Source: Helicovermis profundi
GTDB taxonomy: Bacteria; Bacillota; Clostridia; Peptostreptococcales; Acidaminobacteraceae
Direction: 5' to 3'
Assembly (NCBI RefSeq): GCF_033097505.1
Contig: NZ_AP028654.1
Span: 2,536,001 to 2,600,000 of the forward strand
Length of the DNA stretch: 64,000 bases
Positions 25,573-34,279 of the stretch are shown here, piece by piece. A program made the position numbers and the translations under genes. The first letter of the stretch is position 1. Each line of letters opens with the position of its first letter. The notes below the pieces were generated by a model that did not search any database, was not told the origin of the DNA, and was given only the letters and a program-made list of their open reading frames with translations.

Positions 25573-26218
25573 ATTTTTAGCACCAATTCATACATGGTTA
25601 TTTAATAAAATTAAATTACTTGAATCAATTGAAAAAGATATAAGAAGTCTTAAAATACTTACTGAAGAGGAAAAAAAAGCTCTTTACACTACTCTATCAA
25701 ATAAGTACGGAGAACTACTGGACGAAAGACCAATTGAAGAATTAATTGATACAGACAATATTCATGGATGGCTTCAGGGTAGAATAAAAATAGCTGAAAC
25801 TCGCCAAAGTGAACTAACATTTGCTTTACTAAATAAAAATAAAGATACTGCAATGAATGAATTACTATCAATTTATAAGAATTACGGATTTGAATCTGCA
25901 AAAAAAGTAAATATTGATAAAAACATTAATGAACCTGAATTTATACTCAATTCAACTAATAATTTTCTAGTAGAAGGTATGCCATGCGATAGAATAAATA
26001 CAATAACATTAAATACAGAAAATGAACTTAATTGGAATTCAGCAAGATGCTTACATGAAGAATATTGGAATTCAACTGGAAACAATGTAGAAGTTTACTA
26101 TAATCTTAGAAAATCATTTATTAATGGATTTATTGATGGCCTTAATTTGAACTATAATTATGATTTTGATATAATTAAGACCACTACACTTAATAGTATT
26201 AATCATTCAATCAAATAA
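25565..26218 (+). CDS. Unknown protein coupled to the SiR-like gene
   Basis: 217 residues, soluble, no signal peptide or membrane helix. I do not recognise the family. The N-terminal half is helical and charged (FLAPIHTWLFNKIKLLESIE at the start). The C-terminal half is rich in aromatic residues with two cysteines in suggestive contexts, GMPCDR and ARCLHEEYW, and ends RKSFINGFIDGLN. Its start overlaps the SiR-like gene, so the two products are made together. A partner or electron-carrier role is a guess from context only. Confidence 0.75.
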   Translation: MSKFLAPIHTWLFNKIKLLESIEKDIRSLKILTEEEKKALYTTLSNKYGELLDERPIEELIDTDNIHGWLQGRIKIAETRQSELTFALLNKNKDTAMNELLSIYKNYGFESAKKVNIDKNINEPEFILNSTNNFLVEGMPCDRINTITLNTENELNWNSARCLHEEYWNSTGNNVEVYYNLRKSFINGFIDGLNLNYNYDFDIIKTTTLNSINHSIK

Positions 26219-26266
26219 CAGCATTAGTTGTTTTTATAACTACAACATTCTCAAAAGGAGGAAATT

Positions 26267-26455
26267 ATGATTACTAAAGACTCACTTATAGGCGATATAA
26301 TAATGAAATATCCAAAAGCAGTAGAAATACTTATGAATAATGGCATGGGATGCGTCGGTTGTCCTTCTTCGCAAATCGAATCTATTGACCAAGCTGCTGC
26401 TATACACGGCATGGATATTGAAAAATTATTAGAAGAATTAAATAAAGCACTATAG
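26267..26455 (+). CDS. DUF1858 (hybrid-cluster-associated redox disulfide) protein
   Basis: 62 residues. NNGMGCVGCPSSQIESIDQA with the C-x2-C pair and the HGMD ending matches the DUF1858 family, small proteins named for association with hybrid-cluster proteins. AAAGGAGG precedes ATG. It follows the unknown gene by 48 bases with no terminator between, so it is probably the third member of the operon and may be a disulfide/persulfide partner of the siroheme protein. Confidence 0.9.
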   Translation: MITKDSLIGDIIMKYPKAVEILMNNGMGCVGCPSSQIESIDQAAAIHGMDIEKLLEELNKAL

Positions 26456-26478
26456 TATTCACATAAATGAATTTCTTG

Positions 26479-26512
26479 GATTCAGAGGGAGTTTTTACTC
26501 CCTCTTTGAATC
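26479..26512. other. Hairpin just after the DUF1858 gene
   Basis: GATTC-GAGGGAGT pairs with ACTCCCTC-GAATC across a four-base loop, 24 bases after the stop. The position suits a terminator but no T-run follows, so it may act as a 3'-end stabiliser with the true terminator at 26600-26643. Confidence 0.55.
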
Positions 26513-26531
26513 TTAGAAAACATAACCCAGA

Positions 26532-26592
26532 GCCTTTTTAGAGTTCTTTATCCCCCACTTTTTAAGAAGTGGGGGTATTAGAACTCTAAGGC
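26532..26592. repeat. Large three-part palindromic element
   Basis: GCCTT, AGAGTTCT and CCCCCACTT each pair with their complements in order around a short TTTAAG loop, giving one long hairpin with small internal loops. A weaker relative (CCCACTT...AAGTGG, then ACTCTAA) lies at 24469-24499. It has no open reading frame. It resembles the hairpin ends of small mobile elements, but no transposase is present. Confidence 0.6.
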
Positions 26593-26599
26593 ATCGGAT

Positions 26600-26643
26600 A
26601 AAAAGAAGGGATTAAGTGTTATCAACTTAACCCCTTCTTTTTT
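26600..26643. terminator. Bidirectional terminator, DUF1858 operon versus yerC
   Basis: AAAAAGAAGGG-TTAAGT pairs with ACTTAA-CCCTTCTTTTTT around GTTATCA; T-runs end it in both directions between converging genes. Confidence 0.85.
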
Positions 26644-26681
26644 ACATACTAGTTTAATCACATTGCAGTACTCAATAGCTT

Positions 26682-26984
26682 CTATTTGTTTTCAATAAGT
26701 CTATCGAGTATTAAATTGTAACCACCTTGACCACCCTGAATACTTTTATTTACTTTACTAATTGTTGCAGAGCTTGCATAGGTCTTTTTTTCAATTTCAA
26801 TCCACTTTGTATTATTTCTTAAACATTTTGCAATAGATAATCTTTGAGCCATAGATAAAAGTTCATTAATAGTGCAGATATCTTCAAAAAATTTATAGCA
26901 TTCTTCTCTATTATTAAGCGAAAGGATGGCATCAAATAAATCGTCCATTTCTTTTGACTTAAGCTTTGAATTATATGTATTCAA
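26682..26984 (-). CDS. YerC/YecD family TrpR-like DNA-binding protein
   Basis: 100 residues, all helical, of the TrpR-related YerC/YecD family: MDDLFDAILSLNNREECYKFFEDICT then ELLSMAQRLSIAKCL and an HTH ending TYASSATISKVNKS. GGQGGYNLILDRL is the conserved tail. Role not established; it stands alone here, with AAGGAGG upstream of the ATG. Confidence 0.93.
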   Translation of the reverse strand: MNTYNSKLKSKEMDDLFDAILSLNNREECYKFFEDICTINELLSMAQRLSIAKCLRNNTKWIEIEKKTYASSATISKVNKSIQGGQGGYNLILDRLIENK

Positions 26985-27109
26985 ATTATTTCCTCCTTAT
27001 AAAGCACAACTTACTACTTCAATTATATTTAATGAAGAAAGATTTGTAAAGAAAATTGCCTATAATTTTATCAATGAATACTATAAACTAAATAATACTA
27101 TATTAAATA

Positions 27110-27148
27110 AAAAAATCTGATTAAAAATATATCTTAATCAGATTTTTT
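27110..27148 (-). terminator. Terminator of the ZIP transporter gene
   Basis: AAAAATCTGATTAA and TTAATCAGATTTTTT flank a loop of about nine bases, 18 bases past the stop on the minus strand. Confidence 0.82.
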
Positions 27149-27165
27149 ATAAAACAAGAATTTTT

Positions 27166-27978
27166 TTAACCAAGTGCTACATCTAGAATCATCATAACAG
27201 AAAAACCTACCATTGCACCAATAGTTGCAACATCTGTTTTATGATCTGATTGAGCTTCTGGAATAAGTTCTTCAACAACAACGTATATCATTGCTCCAGC
27301 CGCAAAAGCAAGTGCATACGGCAAAATTGGTCTCATCATAATTACTAAAGCCGCTCCAATAACACCTGCAATTGGTTCAACAATTCCAGATGCCTGACCA
27401 TACATAAACGCTTTAAACCTAGACATATTTTCCCTTCTTAAAGGTATAGAAACTGCTGCACCTTCAGGAAAATTTTGTATACCAATACCTATCGCTAGTG
27501 CAACAGCACCTGCAAGCGTTGCTGATGGAAGTCCATATGCAACTGCTCCAAAAGCAACTCCAACTGCCAAACCTTCTGGTATATTATGTAGGGTTATTGC
27601 AAGTACCAATAAAATACTTCTTTGCCAGCTTGTTTTAATACCTTCAGCTTCTTCAATTTTAAGTCCCAAATGTAAATGTGGAAGAAGTTTATCTACTAAA
27701 AATAAAAACGCTCCACCACCTAAAAATCCTACTGCTGCTGGGACCCAAGGAATTACATTCATTTGTTCTGCCATTTCAATTGATGGGGCAAGTAGTGACC
27801 AAAAACTTGCTGCAATCATAACACCTGCTGCAAAACCTAACATCCCATTTAAAACAGTCTTATTAATTTTCTTGAAGAAAAATACCATCGATGCCCCAAG
27901 AGCTGTAACAAACCATGTAAATAATGTTGCAAATAAAGCCTGTATTACAGGAGAATATCCTATTAACCAATCAAACAT
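27166..27978 (-). CDS. ZIP-family divalent metal transporter
   Basis: 270 residues and about eight helices. The two metal-binding helices are visible: [14 protein letters not shown] (HNxPEG) and [14 protein letters not shown] (QNFPEG), the GufA/ZupT-like form. [16 protein letters not shown] carries a His-rich loop start. Such proteins import zinc or other divalent metals. Transcribed alone; the 98 bases upstream contain interleaved repeats that may be an operator. Metal specificity cannot be told. Confidence 0.93.
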   Translation of the reverse strand: MFDWLIGYSPVIQALFATLFTWFVTALGASMVFFFKKINKTVLNGMLGFAAGVMIAASFWSLLAPSIEMAEQMNVIPWVPAAVGFLGGGAFLFLVDKLLPHLHLGLKIEEAEGIKTSWQRSILLVLAITLHNIPEGLAVGVAFGAVAYGLPSATLAGAVALAIGIGIQNFPEGAAVSIPLRRENMSRFKAFMYGQASGIVEPIAGVIGAALVIMMRPILPYALAFAAGAMIYVVVEELIPEAQSDHKTDVATIGAMVGFSVMMILDVALG

Positions 27979-28036
27979 TTTATCACATCCTATTTATATT
28001 TTTTAATCTATTTATAGAATATCATATAAATTTACC

Positions 28037-28076
28037 ATTGTAAATGTAATGAAAATAAATTTACAATCATTACATT
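28037..28076. promoter_or_regulatory. Interleaved inverted repeats before the ZIP gene
   Basis: ATTGTAAAT (28037-28045) pairs with ATTTACAAT (28059-28067), and AATGTAATGA (28043-28052) pairs with TCATTACATT (28067-28076), giving order A-B-A'-B'. The minus-strand TAATGATT core is loosely like Fur/Zur-family sites. Operator for metal control is plausible but unproven; the AT-rich context makes chance a real alternative. Confidence 0.4.
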
Positions 28077-28484
28077 TCATATATTTTTAATCATACTTCT
28101 TATTACACTCAATAAATGTACTTCTTCATCTTTTTTTATTTTTTTTAATACTCTTTTCTCTATTATTAAAACAACTTTCCTTGTCTTTTTATAATTATCT
28201 AATCCTTTATCGGTAATCACTATATTTCTTAGCCTTTTATCTTCCGTATTAACCACTCGTCGAACAAAGCCTTTCATAAGCAAAATATCAATAATACCAG
28301 TTAAGGTCGATCCTTTAATGCCTATTATATTTAGCAATTCTTTTTGAGATAAATCACCTTTTTTATATAAATTTTCTAGTAATAAATACTGCGAATATGT
28401 AATATCATATTTACTCAATTTATTATTATATTCAGTTTTAATCATTCTTGAAAATTCATTTATAGTATTAAATAAATTAGACAT
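28077..28484 (-). CDS. MarR-family regulator
   Basis: 135 residues with the winged-helix MarR fold: YDITYSQYLLLENLYKKGDLS, recognition region GIKGSTLTGIIDILLMKGFV and wing RRVVNTEDKRLRNIVIT (the DxR motif). It lies 18 bases after plsC and is probably co-transcribed, so it may respond to a lipid-related signal. Target unknown. Confidence 0.92.
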   Translation of the reverse strand: MSNLFNTINEFSRMIKTEYNNKLSKYDITYSQYLLLENLYKKGDLSQKELLNIIGIKGSTLTGIIDILLMKGFVRRVVNTEDKRLRNIVITDKGLDNYKKTRKVVLIIEKRVLKKIKKDEEVHLLSVIRSMIKNI

Positions 28485-28502
28485 CTTTTCATCCTTTCAA
28501 AT

Positions 28503-29222
28503 TTAGATAGAAAGTTTATTTTCAATAATACTTTTGAGGTTATTTGTTATTTCAAATGTATCAAGAGTTTTATATTCATCATTTAATATTGGTTTTTCAA
28601 TAATAAGTTTTACTTTAGATGATCTTATAGTTTTACTTCCTTTTGGCATAATTTCTTTAGACCCATTTATAATAATAGGCACAATTGGAACGCCTGATTT
28701 TATTGCCAATTTTAACGCTCCAGCTTTAAATTCCAATAAATTTCCATCTTCACTTCGCGTACCTTCTGGAAACACAACTATTGAATATCCTGATTTTAAT
28801 AACTTTATACCCTTAATTATAGATTTTGCAGATTGTCTTATATCACTTCTGTCCATAAATATACAATTTATCTTTTGCATCCATCTATTTACTACAGGAA
28901 ATTTTTTTAATTCTATTTTTGCTATAAAGGCTTTTGGTTTATCAATTTTTGCAAGTAATATTGGTATATCAAAATTACTTTGATGATTACTTACAAAAAG
29001 AACCGGACCTTCTTTCGGTATATTTTCTTCACCAATAATTTCAACTTCTACTCCTGCTAATCTAATTAATTTATCACACCACTCTTTTACAATAATAAAA
29101 CTTCTTTTTTGAGATTCTTCTATAAGCCCTTTACTTTCCATTTTGTTTATTTTAGAAAGTTTTGGAAGCGATTTTACTAAACTACCCATAAAATACATAA
29201 ACCACACTAGTGTTCTAAACAT
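28503..29222 (-). CDS. plsC: 1-acylglycerol-3-phosphate acyltransferase (PlsC-like)
   Basis: 239 residues. The acyltransferase motifs are in order: SNHQSNFDIPIL (HX4D catalytic pair), an arginine block near CIFMDRSDIRQ, FPEGTRSEDGNLLEFKAGA and VPIVPIIINGS. It makes phosphatidic acid at the membrane. It lies between the DUF2225 gene (21 bases) and the MarR gene (18 bases) in a minus-strand run. Confidence 0.94.
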   Translation of the reverse strand: MFRTLVWFMYFMGSLVKSLPKLSKINKMESKGLIEESQKRSFIIVKEWCDKLIRLAGVEVEIIGEENIPKEGPVLFVSNHQSNFDIPILLAKIDKPKAFIAKIELKKFPVVNRWMQKINCIFMDRSDIRQSAKSIIKGIKLLKSGYSIVVFPEGTRSEDGNLLEFKAGALKLAIKSGVPIVPIIINGSKEIMPKGSKTIRSSKVKLIIEKPILNDEYKTLDTFEITNNLKSIIENKLSI

Positions 29223-29243
29223 ATATAAATTTTGTATAATAAT

Positions 29244-30386
29244 TTAATTATTATAACTCTCCTTTTTATTTGAATATATTTTTTTTATTGAAATTAATCT
29301 ATTGTTTAATTCTTGTTTTAATATCTTACTTGCTCCCTTTACCTGTGTTCCTTTTAGCAAGTAGTCTCTTGCGGTTCTTATATCACCGTCTTCAAAATAC
29401 AAAGTTCCAATTTTCATTGTTAATTTTACTTCATCATTAGGATTAATATATTCTGTTGAATTAAACCATGCATCTTCATAATATCCACGAAGAATTCTTT
29501 TTGCTTTATTTACATTCTCTTCATCTTCAACGTCTTCTAGCAACCATACTATTGATTGCCAAAGCCTTGCTTTTAAAAAACTTGAATTACTAAACATATT
29601 TATTATTCTACTAAGATAAAAATAATCCTTAAAAACATCATTTATTGAAGTTTTTACTAACCTTAATTCAGAAACATTTCTAGGAAGCTTTTCCCTAAGC
29701 TCTTCTCTAACTTTATTATTTATCTTGTAAAAACTATTTTGAAAATTAGCATAATTACAAAGCGGACAATGCCAAATTTGATACCATAATTCATCTATTC
29801 CATCATATATTTTTCTTCCATCTTCTAATTTAACCTTAAGTTTTAATTTTGAATATTTAATTTGATTAACCTTAAATTTCTCTCTGCAAACTGGACACTC
29901 TACTTCCTTATCAAATAAATAAATTACGTGTTCTTTTGGTATTGCCTTTCTATAAACTCTATCTGTTTCGACTACAAAATCATCCTCTATTTTGGATATC
30001 ATAAACTCTTTATCATTATTAAAAATCTTAGTTGATGATTTATTTATTAATTCTTCATTAGCTAACTTCAATTCATTACTTAATTGTTTTAATAAATCAA
30101 AAGACATAATTGAATTACGAGAAACAAAATTTTCGATATTTGATTTATCAACTAATTCAAGCTCGACATCTTCTAAGCACACCGCAGTATAACTTCTAGA
30201 AATTTCTGAAAAAAATTCATATGCACCAAAAAAAGAATTAGGCATAATTTGTTTATATGCAAAGTTTGATTCATTATTTTCGTCAATTAGATTAATAGAA
30301 CCTTTTAATACAAAATAAAATGATAAAGCCATCTCACCTTTTTTATAAACAATTTCTCCACTATTTAATACAACTTTATTAATCAA
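29244..30386 (-). CDS. Cyclic-nucleotide-binding domain fused to DUF2225
   Basis: 380 residues. Residues 1-110 are a Crp/cNMP-binding beta-roll (SGEIVYKKGEMALSFYFVLKG). From about 165 a DUF2225 region begins, with zinc-type pairs CPVCREKF and CPLCNYANF, followed by a helical, TPR-like tail (KAKIL... and LYFEDGDIRTARDYLLKG). No HTH is present, so it is not a classical Crp regulator. It overlaps the upstream CNBD gene by eight bases. Function unknown. Confidence 0.85.
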   Translation of the reverse strand: MINKVVLNSGEIVYKKGEMALSFYFVLKGSINLIDENNESNFAYKQIMPNSFFGAYEFFSEISRSYTAVCLEDVELELVDKSNIENFVSRNSIMSFDLLKQLSNELKLANEELINKSSTKIFNNDKEFMISKIEDDFVVETDRVYRKAIPKEHVIYLFDKEVECPVCREKFKVNQIKYSKLKLKVKLEDGRKIYDGIDELWYQIWHCPLCNYANFQNSFYKINNKVREELREKLPRNVSELRLVKTSINDVFKDYFYLSRIINMFSNSSFLKARLWQSIVWLLEDVEDEENVNKAKRILRGYYEDAWFNSTEYINPNDEVKLTMKIGTLYFEDGDIRTARDYLLKGTQVKGASKILKQELNNRLISIKKIYSNKKESYNN

Positions 30387-30774
30387 TATTTTCCACCACC
30401 AAATTATCGATTTTATTTTTAACTACATTAATTCTTTCTGACAAAGTTTTCATCATATTAATAGCATATTTCGGCTCTAATGTAACAAATTCATTAAAAT
30501 TTTCTTCGACTATTTCTAATGCTATAACTTTACTAAGTGCACATACACTTGCAGTTCTTTCTTCTTCATCTATAATTGACATTTCTCCAAAAAGTCCACC
30601 TGGACCTAGCTTTGCAAGTACAATTTTAGAATTTGTTACATCATTTGTTATATATATTTCAACTTCTCCGCTTAGAATTATATATGTGCTTTTTGAATCT
30701 TCACCTTCGTAAAAAACGTGCTCATCTAGTTCAAAGTTCACAATTTTTCCTACTGATTTTAAATTATTATTCAT
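30379..30774 (-). CDS. Stand-alone cyclic-nucleotide-binding domain protein
   Basis: 131 residues, one cNMP-binding domain: HVFYEGEDSKSTYIILSGEVE, then the phosphate-binding cassette GGLFGEMSIIDEEERTASV. That cassette resembles the Crp form GExxxxxxxxRxA with E and R present. No DNA-binding part. ATG 30774 has AGGTGA upstream; an in-frame start at 30795 lacks one. Paired by overlap with the CNBD-DUF2225 protein. Confidence 0.85.
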   Translation of the reverse strand: MNNNLKSVGKIVNFELDEHVFYEGEDSKSTYIILSGEVEIYITNDVTNSKIVLAKLGPGGLFGEMSIIDEEERTASVCALSKVIALEIVEENFNEFVTLEPKYAINMMKTLSERINVVKNKIDNLVVENID

Positions 30775-30932
30775 ATTTTCACCTAGCCTAGTCAAGAAAT
30801 ATTTAAATACTTAGCTTCATAACTATTATATTATTTTAATTTAGGTAAAGCTATAATTATTTTATAATGTAGATAAATTTTACTATACTTTTTTTGATAT
30901 AATATACTATAATTAAGTATGGAGGAGATTAT

Positions 30933-31637
30933 ATGAAATTTATTAAGAGTTTATTTAAGTTTGTATTTGGAACAATTTTACTTATTGTTGTTCTAGTAGG
31001 CGTTGCTTTTTATTTTATAAGTAGTCCTAAAAAAACAATTGATATTACATGGACCAAAGATGATTTTAACACCTATGTAAATAAGGGTGGTATCACGTTT
31101 GATGATTCGCATGCATCTGTAGAAGATATTTTTGCTAATAATTTATTAACTGAAGGAATCACAAATGTAAATGCTACTTTTACTAACGAAGAAGCTAGCG
31201 CAATTGCTAATATGTCTTCAAATGGAAATTCAATAATAAAAAACGTAAAGATACATTGTCTTGGAAACGATGAACTTGAAGCTTCAGCTGTAATTGGTGA
31301 TATAACACCACTTATAAATAAATTTCCTGCTCTCAAAAAATATGAGTCTGCCTTAAAACTTATTGAAAATAAGCCAATTTATGCACATTCAACTCTATTT
31401 TTCAATAAATCTACTGGTTTATTTGATGGGGTAACAAAAGAACTTTATATTGGTAAAGTTAAAATACCAACCGACAAAGCAAATGACAATCTTAAATATG
31501 GTGGTAGTGCTATAAACAAGGCTTTAAAGCAATTGAAAGGTTTTTCAGTAAAAAAATTCAAAGTTACTAGCGAAGGTTTTAAATTTGATGGAACTATTCC
31601 AAAGAAGATTGAATCAGCTGGTTCACTTTTAAACTAG
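30933..31637 (+). CDS. Membrane-anchored extracytoplasmic protein of unknown function
   Basis: 234 residues. A basic start (MKFIKSLFKF) and one hydrophobic helix (about 10-31) anchor a polar beta-rich domain outside the cell. The general plan resembles YpmS-like anchored proteins, but I cannot match a family. GGAGGAG precedes the ATG. It stands alone between a divergent and a converging gene. Confidence 0.75.
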   Translation: MKFIKSLFKFVFGTILLIVVLVGVAFYFISSPKKTIDITWTKDDFNTYVNKGGITFDDSHASVEDIFANNLLTEGITNVNATFTNEEASAIANMSSNGNSIIKNVKIHCLGNDELEASAVIGDITPLINKFPALKKYESALKLIENKPIYAHSTLFFNKSTGLFDGVTKELYIGKVKIPTDKANDNLKYGGSAINKALKQLKGFSVKKFKVTSEGFKFDGTIPKKIESAGSLLN

Positions 31638-31645
31638 TATTTATT

Positions 31646-31692
31646 AAAGGTTTCAATTTTAAAATTAATTTCTTAAAATTGAAACCTTTTTT
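31646..31692. terminator. Bidirectional terminator
   Basis: AAAGGTTTCAATTTTAA and its complement ending CCTTTTTT, with a loop of about ten bases, between the converging genes at 31637 and 31736. Confidence 0.85.
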
Positions 31693-31735
31693 AATGAAAA
31701 TTTAAACTTTTAATGTTCCGCTCATAACAATTTAT

Positions 31736-33358
31736 TTATTTATTTTTTTTACTCATACTTAAATAGTCATTTTTTTTAAGCAAAGTTTGGTCAATACTAC
31801 TAACAAACTCAATTTCTCTAGGAACACTCCACCTTGAAAGATTTTTACTTAAATTGTTCAGAATCAATTCTTTAGTCACATTCTTAGCATTATATTTATC
31901 TAAAACAACAAATGCTTTTAAATATGATATATCATTTTTTTCTGCACTAATAACACATGAATCAAAAACTCCGTCTATTGAGTTTATACATTTTTCAATT
32001 TTTGCTGGAAAAACTTCATGTGCCAATATTTTAATCATCCTTTTTACCCTATCAACAAAATAAATATATCCTTGACTATCTATATATCCAATATCACCAC
32101 TATAAAGCCATCTAAGATTTTTTTCAACCTCAATATTAGTATTTTTTTCACCAAAATATCCAAGCATAACTGTATCAGAAGAAATGCATATCTCTCCCAC
32201 TTCATTTGCTCTTAATTCTTTTTTACTAATTCTATCAACAATCACTATATCTACGCCTACATATGCAATTCCTACACTACCTCTTTTGCTCTCATCACTT
32301 GGCATTAAAGTGCATGCACCTACGCATTCTGAAAGTCCATAACCTTCTCTAAGTAAAATTGATGAATTCTTTTCCTTAAGCATTTCATTAAATTTATCAA
32401 GTAAGTTATCATTTAATTTTGATCCTCCGCAGTATAATCCTCTAAAAAAACTTAAATCTACATCGATGTCTTTTAGTAAATCATATATCTTTGCATACAA
32501 TTTGGGAATTCCTAATATGTAATTTGGTTTGACTTTTAATAATGTTTTTTTAAATAATTTATCTTTATAATATGGAAGTAAAATCAATGTATCTCCAACA
32601 AAAAAAGTAGTATGAATGCAATTTACAAGCCCATAGCCATGAAATATTGGTAAAATACCAAGAACTTTATCTTGCTGATTTGAGTTAATTTTATATTTAC
32701 TCGTTTGAAAAGCAGCAGCATTCATATTTTTACTTGAAAGACGCACTCCTTTTGTATTACCTGTAGTCCCACCAGTAAATAATATTGTTGCAGTTTCACA
32801 AAATTCAATATTATTTTTTATATCTTTATTTTCCATATCATTTTTTTTACTTTTATTAGTCAAATAATAAAAAGTATTATTATCTAAATTTATTCTAAAT
32901 CTATAATACAATTCTTTAATTTTATAATAATACTTATATTTAATTGGTAAAAAATCACTAATTTTTACTAAAATTAGCTTTGTTTTTATTTTATTATTTT
33001 TAAGTTCATTAATTTTTTCATACATGCTATCCAGAATAAATATTATTTTAGGTTGCATTTTTAACAGAATTTCACTGTTTTCATTTATAGGCATATTTGG
33101 ATGAATAAAATTTGATATTGCTCCAATCTTATTTATAGCATAATATAATGTAATTGAAATAGGCATATTAGGTAAGTAAATTGATATTATATCACCTTTT
33201 CTTACTCCTATTTTATTTAAAAATGCTGCTAGTTCATTAATATCCTTAAAAAAATCTTGATAGGTTTTAGAATATCCTAAAAAATCATATGCAATTTTAT
33301 TTTTATTTTTAATTGTACTCTCTTTAATAACTTGATATATACTTTTTTCTATTATCAT
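31736..33358 (-). CDS. AMP-forming acyl-CoA synthetase/ligase family protein
   Basis: 540 residues of the adenylate-forming superfamily. ATILFTGGTTGNTKGVRLS is the P-loop-like A3 motif (with T in place of the usual P before KG), REGYGLSECVG is A5, YSGDIGYIDSQGYIYFVDR is A7-A8. Near the C-terminus QTLLKKNDY fits the A10 lysine region imperfectly. It activates a carboxylic acid; chain length is unknown. It follows the E2-like gene by two bases, so the activated acyl group may be handed to that protein. Confidence 0.88.
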   Translation of the reverse strand: MIIEKSIYQVIKESTIKNKNKIAYDFLGYSKTYQDFFKDINELAAFLNKIGVRKGDIISIYLPNMPISITLYYAINKIGAISNFIHPNMPINENSEILLKMQPKIIFILDSMYEKINELKNNKIKTKLILVKISDFLPIKYKYYYKIKELYYRFRINLDNNTFYYLTNKSKKNDMENKDIKNNIEFCETATILFTGGTTGNTKGVRLSSKNMNAAAFQTSKYKINSNQQDKVLGILPIFHGYGLVNCIHTTFFVGDTLILLPYYKDKLFKKTLLKVKPNYILGIPKLYAKIYDLLKDIDVDLSFFRGLYCGGSKLNDNLLDKFNEMLKEKNSSILLREGYGLSECVGACTLMPSDESKRGSVGIAYVGVDIVIVDRISKKELRANEVGEICISSDTVMLGYFGEKNTNIEVEKNLRWLYSGDIGYIDSQGYIYFVDRVKRMIKILAHEVFPAKIEKCINSIDGVFDSCVISAEKNDISYLKAFVVLDKYNAKNVTKELILNNLSKNLSRWSVPREIEFVSSIDQTLLKKNDYLSMSKKNK

Positions 33359-33360
33359 AA

Positions 33361-34170
33361 TTACTCCAATAAAGAAGGATTTTCCATATATTTTTTAAAT
33401 AATTCTAACGATTTAGCCATATATATACCATCCACGATTCTTTCGTCAATAGTAAAATTAACGTTAACAACATCCGCTATCCTTATATTTTCATTTTCAT
33501 CAATTATATAATCTTTATGTATTTTACCAAGGGATGCAAAAATTGAAGTAGTTCCAAATTCAAACATATGATGAAAAGGAGCATCTAGTCCTATACTACC
33601 AACATTAGTTACAAATACACTAACAAAAAGAGGATTATCATCAATAAATTTTTTTGTTAAAAAACCAAGTTCATCTATTTTTCTTACAATAAAAAAAATA
33701 AATGTCGTTATAAGTTTAGGCAACTTTATAAGTATATCTAATGACTTATCTGCGTTAAATGAATCACCTTTTTTTACGATATTAACTTTATTCTTAACTT
33801 TTTTTTCCACATCATAAATATTGTCTTTTTTATCAAATTCAACTTTTAAACTTAGTTCTTCAGATTCTTCATCTAATTTACGTTTTGCCACAAAAGCAAT
33901 TTTAAATTCATTTCTTTTATATATTCTTTTTCCAACAACAAATCTATTCATATTTTCTTTTTCAAATCCTATTTTAGTTAAAGCAGCGAGGAAGATATGA
34001 AAAATCTTAATATTATTTTTTTCCGAAAATTCTATAGTATTTGTTAAATCAATTTTCTGACTAAAATAAATAGAGGCATCAAGTCTTCTTCTCATAATAA
34101 ATGGAAATGCCTTAATATATGTTGGTAATTCTTTTATATATGTTCCATCATTTCTGTTATATATCCCCAT
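33361..34170 (-). CDS. 2-oxoacid dehydrogenase E2-like acyltransferase (catalytic domain only)
   Basis: 269 residues that align with the catalytic core of E2/CAT-type acyltransferases but with no lipoyl or subunit-binding domain. Landmarks are FHIFLAALTKIG, VFVTNVGSIGLDAPFHHMFEFGTT and the end motif IDERIVDG. In true E2 enzymes this last motif is DHRxxDG with a catalytic histidine; here Glu replaces His. It is therefore either a divergent acyltransferase or an inactive relative. GGAGGAT precedes ATG. First gene of a pair with the AMP-ligase. Confidence 0.75.
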   Translation of the reverse strand: MGIYNRNDGTYIKELPTYIKAFPFIMRRRLDASIYFSQKIDLTNTIEFSEKNNIKIFHIFLAALTKIGFEKENMNRFVVGKRIYKRNEFKIAFVAKRKLDEESEELSLKVEFDKKDNIYDVEKKVKNKVNIVKKGDSFNADKSLDILIKLPKLITTFIFFIVRKIDELGFLTKKFIDDNPLFVSVFVTNVGSIGLDAPFHHMFEFGTTSIFASLGKIHKDYIIDENENIRIADVVNVNFTIDERIVDGIYMAKSLELFKKYMENPSLLE

Positions 34171-34279
34171 TTAATATCCTCCAAAATTTATTACTAAATC
34201 AATCACTAAATTTTATCCTATACTTAATATACCAAATTCATATTTATAACTCTATAGTTATTTTAGAATAAAATTATTT

